A stretch of DNA of 64,000 nt from JAGLOK01 sp963677605. GTDB taxonomy: Bacteria; Bacillota; Clostridia; Christensenellales; UMGS416. Below the pieces are notes generated by a model, which saw nothing but the letters and a program-made list of their open reading frames with translations, was not told where the DNA came from and did no database searches. This document shows, piece after piece, positions 9,220 to 17,500 of this stretch; the first letter of the stretch is position 1, and each line of letters starts with the position of its first letter. A program made the position numbers and the translations under genes. Location: NCBI GenBank assembly GCA_963677605.2, contig CAXXDX010000001.1, positions 62,001-126,000 on the forward strand. Reading direction: 5' to 3'.

Positions 9220-9996
9220 TTAATCTCTTCTGATTATATCATACATCATAATCCCTGCCGCAACCGCTGCGTTAAGAGATTCAGCCTTTCCCATCATAGG
9301 CAGTTTCCACAGGCTATCACAAACAGCCGACATTTCGTCAGTTATACCGTTAGCCTCATTCCCTATAACCAATATGCTTTTATTAAAGTTCTTTCTTTCA
9401 AAGAAATCTTCGCCTTTCAAATGTCCGCAGGCTGCATGATATCCCTTTTTCTGAAGATTAATAATTGTGTTTATCACATCTTCAGATATTATTATTTTAA
9501 CATTGAAAACAGAACCCATTGAAGCTCTTATGACTTTTTCATTATAAACATCAACACAGTCAGAACTTATGATTATGCTTTCAACACCGACAGCATCAGC
9601 GGTTCGTATTATCGTTCCCATATTACCGGGATCATTTAGATTTTCACATGCGATTATAAGCTTTCCGCCTGCTTCACTCACACTGTAGTTTCTTATATCA
9701 GCTACAGCAAATATACCTTGCGGATTTTTACTGGACGCAAGTTTGTCCGCAACTTGTTTTGATATACTGTATACCTTAGTTCCCAAATCATCAACCAGAT
9801 CATTTATCCAGCTATACTGCGTCTCTTTTTCTTCATCAAAAAAAATCTGGTCTATTGAAAACCTTCGCTCCAATGCCATTCGAAGGACTTTTTCACCTTC
9901 AATCAAGAATCTGCCTGAAGCTTTTCTGTGCTTCGCCTGCTTCAATTTTGCCGCTTCGACAATATTATTATTGTTTTTGCTTGTGATTTTTTCCAT
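9220..9996 (-). CDS. TrmH/SpoU-family RNA 2'-O-methyltransferase
   Basis: 258 residues: an N-terminal substrate-binding domain (about 1-95) and a C-terminal SPOUT domain with the three family motifs ENLNDPGNMGTIIRTADAVG, VIGNEANGITDEM and KLPMMGKAESLNAAVAAGIM. These bind S-adenosylmethionine in a trefoil knot and methylate a ribose 2'-OH in 23S rRNA or tRNA. The exact target cannot be read from sequence; RlmB-like or TsnR-like are options. The gene is adjacent to SAH recycling, but this may be coincidence. There is no Shine-Dalgarno before the ATG; see the promoter entry. Confidence 0.9.
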   Translation of the reverse strand: MEKITSKNNNNIVEAAKLKQAKHRKASGRFLIEGEKVLRMALERRFSIDQIFFDEEKETQYSWINDLVDDLGTKVYSISKQVADKLASSKNPQGIFAVADIRNYSVSEAGGKLIIACENLNDPGNMGTIIRTADAVGVESIIISSDCVDVYNEKVIRASMGSVFNVKIIISEDVINTIINLQKKGYHAACGHLKGEDFFERKNFNKSILVIGNEANGITDEMSAVCDSLWKLPMMGKAESLNAAVAAGIMMYDIIRRD

Positions 9997-10003
9997 GAAT
10001 ATA

Positions 10004-10041
10004 ATTTTAGAGAAAATATAAGCTTTTTACAAGAAAAAGCT
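10004..10041 (-). promoter_or_regulatory. Promoter of the TrmH-family gene, possibly giving a leaderless mRNA
   Basis: On the minus strand, TTGTAA (10027-10032), 17 bases, and TAAAAT (10004-10009) form a promoter. The -10 ends only 7 bases before the ATG, so transcription would start at or next to the A of the start codon; no ribosome binding site exists. The -35 lies within a perfect 8-bp hairpin, AGCTTTTT-ACAAG-AAAAAGCT (10021-10041). Confidence 0.5.
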
Positions 10042-10056
10042 TAATCAATCCGGATA

Positions 10057-10076
10057 TATCTATCTATCTATCTATC
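10057..10076. repeat. Tetranucleotide microsatellite (TATC)5
   Basis: Five exact TATC units in the divergent intergenic region between the TrmH-family gene and the hemerythrin gene. Such tracts can change length by slippage. It lies about 40 bases upstream of the hemerythrin -10. Confidence 0.8.
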
Positions 10077-10118
10077 TATGTTTTTCAAAAACATAAAAAC
10101 TAACAGTTTGTTTACTTG

Positions 10119-10148
10119 TATAATCATAATGCAAACATTATGATAATA
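10119..10148 (+). promoter_or_regulatory. Hemerythrin promoter -10 inside a 30-bp near-perfect palindrome
   Basis: TATAATCATAATG (10119-10131), CAAA, then CATTATGATAATA (10136-10148). The arms are complementary over 13 positions with one mismatch, and the inner 8 bp are perfect. The left arm begins with TATAAT, which fits a -10 box; no good -35 is visible 16-18 bases upstream. An operator overlapping the -10 and start site is the simplest reading. A hairpin in the 5' leader is the alternative. Confidence 0.6.
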
Positions 10149-10177
10149 CTATATTAAAATATTTTGGGAGGCAAACA

Positions 10178-10564
10178 ATGAAATGGAGTGAAAGATTTTC
10201 TGTAGGAAATGAAAAAATAGACCTACAGCATAAAAAACTGTTTTCAACACTTGAAGACCACTTAAACGCATGCAAAGAACACAAAGGAATGGAAGAAATA
10301 AGCAACACTTTGAATTTCCTTGCAAAATATGTGGTTACTCATTTTAATGATGAAGAAAAATATATGGCTCAAATAGGCTATCCTGACCTTGAAAACCATA
10401 AAGCTATTCACCGCGAATTTGTAACCGAAGTACAGGGTATAATTAATAATGTGAATACTAACGGTGCATCATTATCTTCAATAATTGATATAAATAAAAA
10501 GCTTAACGACTGGGTAGTAAATCATATTATGAAAACTGATATGAAATATGCTAAATTCCAATAG
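10178..10564 (+). CDS. Bacteriohemerythrin
   Basis: 128 residues, a complete stand-alone hemerythrin that binds O2 (or NO) at a di-iron centre. All ligands are in place: H18, H55, E59, H74, H78, H116 and D121. In anaerobes these proteins are thought to store or scavenge oxygen. The start has an excellent GGGAGG site 7 bases upstream. Its last 14 bases overlap the 3' end of the convergent nucleotidyltransferase gene. Expression is probably controlled through the palindrome at 10119-10148. Confidence 0.95.
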   Translation: MKWSERFSVGNEKIDLQHKKLFSTLEDHLNACKEHKGMEEISNTLNFLAKYVVTHFNDEEKYMAQIGYPDLENHKAIHREFVTEVQGIINNVNTNGASLSSIIDINKKLNDWVVNHIMKTDMKYAKFQ

Positions 10565-11345
10565 TCTCATTTGAAAGATTTATAACATCATCGATTATTT
10601 CTAAAACCTGTTTATATTGGTTTTCAAACATATCATCCGATTTTACCGGATATAATATATCTTCAATTCGCTTAGAAAAATTCTTCGGCTTTACTTTGAA
10701 ATTCTGAGCGAATTTTAGATTGTTTCCATCGCCAACATAATATTTTTCGTTAATAGCATATACGATAAGCATTATGCTGTGTATAAGTTTTGATGTAATC
10801 CCACATAAAAACACTGTATCTTGGCGTTCAACCTTACTTTTATAATGATAATCATTCCGCCAATATTTTATTAGTTTAATATTTTTTTCTACTGTAGTTC
10901 TTTTTAGTACTGCCGAATACTCTTTAAGCTTTTCATGCCATTTTGAAATTATTCCATAGTCGTCTTTTATAATATGCTGGTTATTAATATCAGTTAGTGT
11001 ATGATAGCCCCATATCGTCCAGTCAAATTCAATTGGTTCGCCTTCGCCTGCAATCCATTTATCAAGAGTTTCATCAACTTCCTTTATGCTCCTTGGCCAA
11101 AAGTCATCTATCTTTATACCCTTCTTTTTATATTCAACAGCTTTTTCATTGAATTCTTTTCTCAGCTTTTCCCACTCATCTTTATCAGGAATCCTATCTT
11201 CATAAAATAACCTGAAGTCAATGTCAGAATTTTTATCACTGATACCCTTACCAACAGAGCCAGCTACGCTTACTGCGTATTTTCCAATCACCATTTTATT
11301 AAAAATCGACATGAAATCTTTCGCTATATCATCAATGTTATTCAT
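10551..11345 (-). CDS. Nucleotidyltransferase-fold protein (DUF4037-like)
   Basis: 264 residues. The N-terminus has the polymerase-beta-like nucleotidyltransferase motif GSVGKGISDKNSDIDF (GS...D-x-D), and the C-terminal helical part resembles DUF4037-type proteins. Relatives are uncharacterised or related to aminoglycoside nucleotidyltransferases; the substrate is unknown. I start at the ATG of 11343-11345, 7 bases after GGAGG; an ATG six bases upstream is too close to that site. It is monocistronic and convergent with the hemerythrin gene, overlapping it by 14 bases. Confidence 0.75.
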   Translation of the reverse strand: MNNIDDIAKDFMSIFNKMVIGKYAVSVAGSVGKGISDKNSDIDFRLFYEDRIPDKDEWEKLRKEFNEKAVEYKKKGIKIDDFWPRSIKEVDETLDKWIAGEGEPIEFDWTIWGYHTLTDINNQHIIKDDYGIISKWHEKLKEYSAVLKRTTVEKNIKLIKYWRNDYHYKSKVERQDTVFLCGITSKLIHSIMLIVYAINEKYYVGDGNNLKFAQNFKVKPKNFSKRIEDILYPVKSDDMFENQYKQVLEIIDDVINLSNETIGI

Positions 11346-11401
11346 AAACATTCCTCCATGTATATCAAATCATTATACATATATTAACAGTGAAATACTA
11401 T

Positions 11402-11431
11402 AAAAAAAGACTTGGATCTCCAAGTCTTTTA
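11402..11431 (-). terminator. Intrinsic terminator after rplT
   Basis: AAAAGACTTGGA and its complement around a 2-base centre, with a T tract on the minus strand. It ends the infC-rpmI-rplT transcript 11 bases past rplT. Confidence 0.85.
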
Positions 11432-11442
11432 ATTAAACTAAA

Positions 11443-11808
11443 TTAAGCAGCTTTCTTTATTGCTTCGCTTGATTTTTCAGCAAGCATTGCAAATGTAGCC
11501 ATATCTGTTACTGCAAGGTCTGCGAGCATTTTGCGGTTGATGTCTATGCCAGCAAGTTTTAAGCCATGAATCATAGTTGAATATGTCATTCCGTTCATTC
11601 TTGCTGCTGCATTAATTCTTACTATCCAAAGGCGTCTAAATTCGCGTTTTTTGAGTTTTCTGCCTTTATATGCATATGCCATTGATTTCATGACCTGCTG
11701 TTTTGCGGCGCGATACTGTTTTGACTTCGCTCCGTAATAGCCTTTGGCCATTTTCATTATTTTCTTTTTCTTTTTGCGGGAGTTTACTGCCCGTTTAATT
11801 CTTGCCAT
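11443..11808 (-). CDS. rplT: 50S ribosomal protein L20
   Basis: 121 residues, very basic N-terminus (ARIKRAVNSRKKKKKIMKMA) and the conserved RRLWIVRINAAARMNGMTYS segment. L20 binds 23S rRNA early in 50S assembly. In Firmicutes it also represses its own operon by binding the leader RNA. AAGGAG precedes the ATG. Last gene of infC-rpmI-rplT. Confidence 0.98.
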   Translation of the reverse strand: MARIKRAVNSRKKKKKIMKMAKGYYGAKSKQYRAAKQQVMKSMAYAYKGRKLKKREFRRLWIVRINAAARMNGMTYSTMIHGLKLAGIDINRKMLADLAVTDMATFAMLAEKSSEAIKKAA

Positions 11809-11843
11809 GATAAGTCTCCTTTTCTTGACGCAAATGCCTAGCT

Positions 11844-12041
11844 TTAGCTATAGGGCATAAGCTCCTTTACGTTCTTTTCCTCTGCTACTGAAACGTATCC
11901 GCCGTGGCGAAGGTTTCTTTTTGTTTTGCGTGATTTGTGATTAAGCTTATGGTTTTTATTAGCTTTGGCACGCTTAATCTTGCCGCCTCCGGTCACTTTG
12001 AAGCGCTTGGCAGCTGCTTTGCGTGTTTTAATCTTTGGCAT
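11844..12041 (-). CDS. rpmI: 50S ribosomal protein L35
   Basis: 65 residues, the normal length for L35, with the family motif PKIKTRKAAAKRFKVTGGGK at the N-terminus and a run of basic residues (HKLNHKSRKTKRNLR). The start has AAGGAGG. It lies 10 bases after infC and 35 bases before rplT. Confidence 0.98.
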   Translation of the reverse strand: MPKIKTRKAAAKRFKVTGGGKIKRAKANKNHKLNHKSRKTKRNLRHGGYVSVAEEKNVKELMPYS

Positions 12042-12051
12042 GTCGCCCTCC

Positions 12052-12567
12052 TTATTTTTTGGTACTTGGACTCATCATCATAGTCATGTTGCGGCCTTCC
12101 ATCTTGGCTCTCGTTTCAACGACTGCCACTTCTTCAAGCCTGCTAGCGAAGTCTTTCATCACTTCATAACCAACCTCTGTATGAGCCATCTGTCTTCCTC
12201 TGAATCTTATGCTTACTTTAAGTTTGTTCCCCTGAGCTAAAAACTTTGTTGCGTTTTTGACGCGTACCATTATGTCATGCTCTTCTATAGTCGGCGAGAG
12301 CCTGACTTCTTTAATCTCTATAACCTTCTGATTTTTCTTGGCTTCTTTTTCTCTTTTCTGAGTTTCAAACTTAAACTTGCCGTAATCCATAATTTTGGCA
12401 ACAGGCGGTTTTGCATTAGGAGCAATTAACACAAGATCCAAATCTCTTTCCACAGCTGCATCAAGCGCTGCGTTTCTGTTCATTATTCCTAGCTGTTGGC
12501 CGTCGTCAGTTACCACTCTTAATTCTGGGGCAGTAATACTCTCATTGATTACATGATCGACTTTAAT
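12052..12567 (-). CDS. infC: Translation initiation factor IF-3, AUU start
   Basis: IF-3 prevents premature 30S-50S joining and rejects non-standard start codons. The N-domain (INESITAPELRVV, residues about 6-18) and C-domain (KPPVAKIMDYGKFKFETQKR, then VSIRFRGRQMAH) are typical. I place the start at ATT (12565-12567), giving about 171 residues. GGAGGTG (12573-12579) lies at the right distance from this codon, whereas the in-frame ATGs upstream overlap or precede that site. An AUU start is known for infC in Escherichia coli and bacilli and lets IF-3 limit its own synthesis. First gene of the operon. Confidence 0.93.
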   Translation of the reverse strand: MKVDHVINESITAPELRVVTDDGQQLGIMNRNAALDAAVERDLDLVLIAPNAKPPVAKIMDYGKFKFETQKREKEAKKNQKVIEIKEVRLSPTIEEHDIMVRVKNATKFLAQGNKLKVSIRFRGRQMAHTEVGYEVMKDFASRLEEVAVVETRAKMEGRNMTMMMSPSTKK

Positions 12568-12592
12568 GCTGAGCACCTCCATTTTTTTAATC

Positions 12593-12710
12593 AAAAAACA
12601 GGCGGATTACGCCTGCTCAAAAATATCATAACTAAACTTGTTACAAGTATTTTGACCGAGACGCGGGTTTTCACCGGCTGGTGAGAAGCTTTCCTTCTGC
12701 TTTTGCCATC
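12593..12710 (-). promoter_or_regulatory. L20-type ribosomal protein leader with attenuator
   Basis: The transcript between the promoter and infC has three small hairpins: AGAAG/CTTCT, CACC/GGTG and ACTTG/CAAGT. It also carries the segment GGTGAAAACCCGCGTCTCGG. It ends in a strong terminator hairpin, CAGGCG-TAATC-CGCCTG plus a T run (12593-12615), only 14 bases before the ribosome binding site. This matches the layout of Firmicutes L20 leaders, where L20 binding favours termination before infC. Assignment is from memory of the family and from position. Confidence 0.8.
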
Positions 12711-12712
12711 AT

Positions 12713-12741
12713 AATTTATCACAACATTCGTTGTTTGTCAA
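12713..12741 (-). promoter_or_regulatory. infC operon promoter
   Basis: Minus strand TTGACA (12736-12741), 17-base spacer, TAAATT (12713-12718). The -35 is a perfect consensus. It starts 5 bases after the mgtC stop. Confidence 0.85.
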
Positions 12742-12745
12742 CTGA

Positions 12746-13411
12746 TTATTGGTTTTCTATGCTTATATTCTTAATTCCGCTGATACTTTCCAGTTTGTCA
12801 GCCAGAAAATTCACATCAGCATCTTTTATCTTATCGATAGTAAGCGTTACCTGAATCCACTTATCTTCTCCGCTGTCTAAATTCATGTTGCTAATCTTTC
12901 CGCTTCTCTGCCCTATCTCATTAAGAATCTCACTGAGCTTTCCTGCAGAATTTTTTGCCTTGAAAGATATCTGAGTGTTCTTTTTAAGATTAATATACTT
13001 GTTTTCAATTATCTTAAGTATAGTGATTGTTGCAACTGCAAAAAAAGTTCCGACTCCTGCAGCAAGATAAAATCCTGCGCCGATTGCAACACCCAGACTT
13101 GCCACAACCCATAAACCCGCTGCCGTTGTAAGCCCGCGGACTCGGAACCCATCTTTTATGATGCTTCCCGCTCCTAGGAAACCTATACCTGTTAAAACAT
13201 AGCTTCCCATACGTGCAATGTCCATTGAGGATTGTTCTACATATTGCCTAAAAAGGAACTCATTTGTCACCATAGCAATACATGCTCCAAGCGCTACAAG
13301 AGTGTGAGTTCTAAGTCCGGCTGAGTTGCCTTTAAACTCACGCTGAGCTCCTATTGCCGCTCCAATGACCATAGAAGCTGCAATCCTTAATACTACTTCC
13401 CACCAAATCAT
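12746..13411 (-). CDS. MgtC/SapB-family membrane protein
   Basis: 221 residues. The N-terminal two thirds are membrane segments with the family signatures GAAIGAQREFKGNSAGLRTH and TGIGFLGAGSIIKDG. The last 80 residues form a soluble ACT-like domain. Family members are linked to magnesium limitation and to modulation of the F1Fo ATP synthase in pathogens; the role here is unknown. GGAG lies 8 bases before the ATG, 12 bases after the polC stop, so it is probably the last gene of the long frr-to-polC transcript. Confidence 0.88.
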   Translation of the reverse strand: MIWWEVVLRIAASMVIGAAIGAQREFKGNSAGLRTHTLVALGACIAMVTNEFLFRQYVEQSSMDIARMGSYVLTGIGFLGAGSIIKDGFRVRGLTTAAGLWVVASLGVAIGAGFYLAAGVGTFFAVATITILKIIENKYINLKKNTQISFKAKNSAGKLSEILNEIGQRSGKISNMNLDSGEDKWIQVTLTIDKIKDADVNFLADKLESISGIKNISIENQ

Positions 13412-13423
13412 ATATCAGTCTCC

Positions 13424-14555
13424 TTACATCATGTCAAATATGGAAACCTGATCGCTTTCAGGCATATCATCAATACACCCTGTCTCCTTTAATAATTGTA
13501 TCATAGATTTATTGAGTTTTGCACGGTTTCTAAGCTGTTCAATTGTTTCAAACACACCTTGCTTGCGTGCTTCTACTACAGTCTGTGCAGCAGTATCTCC
13601 CAAACCCGGCAAAGCATTAAGCGGAGGGAGTATACCATTTGGTGTAATTTTAAACTTTGTAGCGTCGCTTTCATATATATCAATAGGTACGAAGTTTATG
13701 CCTCTGCACTTCATCTCAAGCACAATCTCAAGGATTGTCAGAATCTTCTTTTCCTTAACTCCAAGCTTTTCTCCTTTAACGCTCTGTACAGATTTATAGT
13801 CGTCTATCTTCCTTCGTATCTCGTCAGCAGAACCCAGCATTACCTGTGCATCAAAATCATCCGCCCTTACCGTGTAATAGGCTGCATAATATTGAATCGG
13901 ATAGTAAACCTTATAATACGCAACACGGAAACCCATTGTTACATATGCCACAGCATGAGCTTTCGGGAACATATACTTAATTAGTTTGCAGGAATTTATA
14001 AACCATTCGGGAACATCGTTTTCATTCATGGCTTCTTCCATATAATCTTTAAGCCCTTTACCTTTTCGAACACTCTCCATAGTATCAAAAGCAATTTTAG
14101 GTTCTACACCAAATGTCATAAGTGCATTCATGATATCGTCACGCGTACAGATAGCTTCAAGCAGTGTTGCCTGCCCGCCTAATATTAAATCACGGGCATT
14201 GCCAAGCCACACATCCGTACCATGTGAAAGTCCTGATATGCGCACAAGCTCAGCAAATGTCGTCGGCATTGTATCCTTAAGCATTTCGCGGACAAACTGT
14301 GTGCCAAACTCAGGTATGCCGTATGTTCCCATATCGCTCATTATTTCATCCGGTGTAACCCCCAGTGCATCCGTTGATGAAAAAAGGCTCATCGTTTTTT
14401 CATCATCCAAAGGGATGTTTGCGGGATCCAGTCCCGTGAGTTCGTTTAGCATTTTAAGCATAGTAGGATCATCGTGTCCAAGAATATCAAGCTTAACCAG
14501 CCTGTCATGCATTGAGTTAAAATCAAAATGAGTGGTTACTGTATCTGATGTTACA
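13424..14555 (-). CDS. polC: DNA polymerase III PolC, C-terminal part after frameshift
   Basis: This frame continues PolC after the interruption. It begins in register with DVTSDTVTTHFDFNSMHDRL and runs through KLDILGHDDPTMLKML, the thumb/fingers region, FPKAHAVAYVTMGFRVAYYK, and the C-terminal helix-hairpin-helix (LPGLGDTAAQTVVEARKQG). About 377 residues of the expected 1,390 or so are here. It is joined to the upstream part by a +1 shift: the DNA reads GCG GAT T GAT GTA, with one extra T. If the extra base is real, this part would not be made as PolC unless ribosomes shift frame. Confidence 0.85.
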
Positions 14556-17500
14556 TCAATCCGCAGGTCTCTGTGTAGGCGTAAAATCATGAACATCCAT
14601 GTCATCAGGCACAACAATGATCCCGCCCGGATGCTGGCCTGTTGTTCTTCTTATCCCGCTCAATCCGCTTACAAGCCGATCAATTTCAGCTCTCGGCGCA
14701 TAGATATTGTGCTCATCCAGATAGCCTTTTACAAATCCGTATGCCGTTCTTTCAGCAAGTGATGATATCGTTCCCGCTCTAAACACATTTTTCGCACCAA
14801 GCAGTACTTCTGTATATTTATGGGCAGCGCTTTGGTTTTCTCCGGAGAAGTTAAGATCAATATCAGGAACTTTATCCCCCTCAAATCCAAGGAATACTTC
14901 AAATGGAATCTCAAATCCCTGCTTTATAAGCTTCTCTCCGCAATTAGGACATACTGCCTCCGGCATATCAGGTCCGCATGCGTATGCAGCTGTGTCGATA
15001 TCAAAATCGCTATATTTGCATTTTTCACAAGTATAGTGCGATGCGAGCGGATTAACCTCTGTTATGCCCATCAAAAATGCCACAAATGACGATCCTACAG
15101 ATCCTCGGGAGCCAACCAAGTATCCATCATCATTTGACTTTTTTACAAGCTTATGAGCTATGAGATATAGCACTGAATAACCATGCCCTACTATAGAATT
15201 AAGTTCTTTATCAATTCTCTTTTGGACAATCTCCGGCAGCTGTTCACCATAAATTTCATACGCACGGTTATATGTAAGCTCAATAACCTGCTCTTTTGCG
15301 CCTTCAATACTCGGCTGATAAAGCTTGTATGGAGGAAGCGGTTCAAGAGCTTCTATCCTGTCTGCAATCATTCTTGGGTTGTCAATAACTACTTCTTTTG
15401 CTTTATATGGATCAAGATAGCTGAACTCATCCAGCATTTCCTGTGTCGTCCTGTAATAAAGCGGTGCTTGCATATCAGCATCCGCAAACTTTTGTGCATG
15501 CATCAATATGCGCCTTATGTATTCATCTCTCTTATAAAGAAAATGAACATCTCCTGTTGCGACAACCGGTTTTTTCAGTTTGTCTCCTAATGCGATAATC
15601 TTTTCATTTATCTCAATAAGCCTGTCTTTTCCGGAAACGATTCTGTCACGAATCATAAACTCATTATTTCCAAGCGGCTGAATTTCGAGATAATCATAAA
15701 ACTTCGCAATATCTTCTATAATCTTTTTCTTCTTATTCTTTAGTATCGCGCTGTAAAGCTCTCCGGCTTCACATGCACTGCCAAGTATTAAGTTTTCACG
15801 CATACGGCCAAGCAGGCTCTTTGGTATCCGTGGTTTCCCTCTGTACATAAAGTTTAAATGCGATTCGGAAACCAACTTATACATATCCTTTAATCCCTGC
15901 TGGTTTTTCGCAAAAATTATAGCATGGTATATGTTGTCTCTTCCCATTGCCTGGCTTCCCAGCTCCCTATCAATATCCATAAGGTTATGTATACTCTGAT
16001 TTTTAGCTAAGTCAAACAGATGTATTAAAAGTTTTGCAGTCGCAGTGGAGTCTGCCAACGCTGTATGATGATTGTTCAGCGGTATATGAAGCTTTTTGCA
16101 AAGTGTGTTGAGCTTGAATGTTTTAAACTGCACAAGAAGTGCGCGTGAGAGTGCTAATGTATCAACACATGAAGGATCATAGTCTATTCCCAGCTTGCGT
16201 GACGCAACATCAATAAATGACATGTCAAACCCTGCATTATGCGCAGAAAGAACAGCTCCTTTGCTGAATTCAATAAACTTGTTTAAGACAATATCCATTT
16301 TTGGCGCGCCGTTTACATCCTTTTGGGATATTCCGGTAAGCTCCCTTATAAACGGAGTTATCTCTCTGTCTGTATATACATAGCTCTGATAGCTGTCCAG
16401 TATTTTCCCATCTTTAATCTTTACAGCGGCAAGCTCTATTATTTCATCAACATTGGCATTAAGCCCTGTGGTTTCAACATCGAAGACGACATATGTATCA
16501 TCGAGGCTATAATCTTTTGCATTTCGCACTATTGGATTTTTATCATCAAACAAATAGCATTCCAGTCCGTATAGAACTTTAATGCCTGCTTTCTTTGCTG
16601 CGTCAGCTACCTCAGGAAAGGCCTGAACCACTCCGTGATCGGTTATCGCCACAGTATCATGGCCTAGCTCCGAAAGTCTTGATATAAGCTGTTTAACATC
16701 AACAACACCATCCAGATTGCTCATCTTAGTGTGAAGATGCAGCTCTACTCTTTTTTCAGGCGCATTATCTGTTTCTTTTTTTGGCTTTCCTTCACAAATA
16801 CAGTCCACATTTATCATAAGCTCACCTGTGAATCTATCCACCTGAGCATGACCTTCTATTTTAAGATATTTACCTTTTTTAATCTCTTCGAGCTTTTCTA
16901 TGTTTGTTGATGTCTTTACAAACAGTGTTGTTCCTATCGACGATGTATAATCGGTAATTGCAGTTTTAATAATGTAACTCTTGCCGCTTTTGGTCTGTAT
17001 TATGTCGTGTGACAGAACATAGCCTTCCACAAGAACCCCACCGCTTCTGTCAGTAACTTGGGATATATCTGTCTTCTCATACCCTCTGGGCCTCCCATAG
17101 ATGTGCCCTTCTGTTTTCCCTTTAGATTTATATGGTGCTTTTTTAACAGGAGATGTATTTTCCTGAGTATTTTGTAATGCAGCTGTTTCTTCTTTTTGCT
17201 GTCTGATTTCATAATCGATTTTTTCAAAAAAGCTGTGCCGTGCTATCTCAAATTCTAAAACTTCTTTGTCCACTTCTTTTTTTACATCAAAATAAAGCAC
17301 ACTTCCCGAGCATGTTATTTTTGCCTTTGCAACAGCTTCGCTGTCCAGAGTTTCCATAAGCAGCGGAACTGCATCTTTAATTGTTTTGTTTAAAACCTGT
17401 TCTGAAGATATATATATATTATTTGAGAAATGAAGCAGATTTTTAAAGTAGTCATTTACTTTTTTAAGCTGTTGTTCATCAGGCACCAAAAAACTTCTAA

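Noticed and set aside
10057..10076. CRISPR-like or satellite array
   Set aside because: Simple four-base repeat with no spacers.
10119..10148. PerR or Fnr box at the hemerythrin promoter
   Set aside because: Arm sequence and 4-base centre fit neither the 7-1-7 PerR box nor TTGAT-N4-ATCAA.
13496..13984. Plus-strand frame of 162 codons
   Set aside because: Antisense to polC; no family resemblance and no ribosome binding site.
14553..14565. prfB-like programmed +1 frameshift in polC
   Set aside because: The slip codon GAT would have to re-pair on ATT, and no Shine-Dalgarno-like stimulator at the prfB distance is visible; an indel is simpler.
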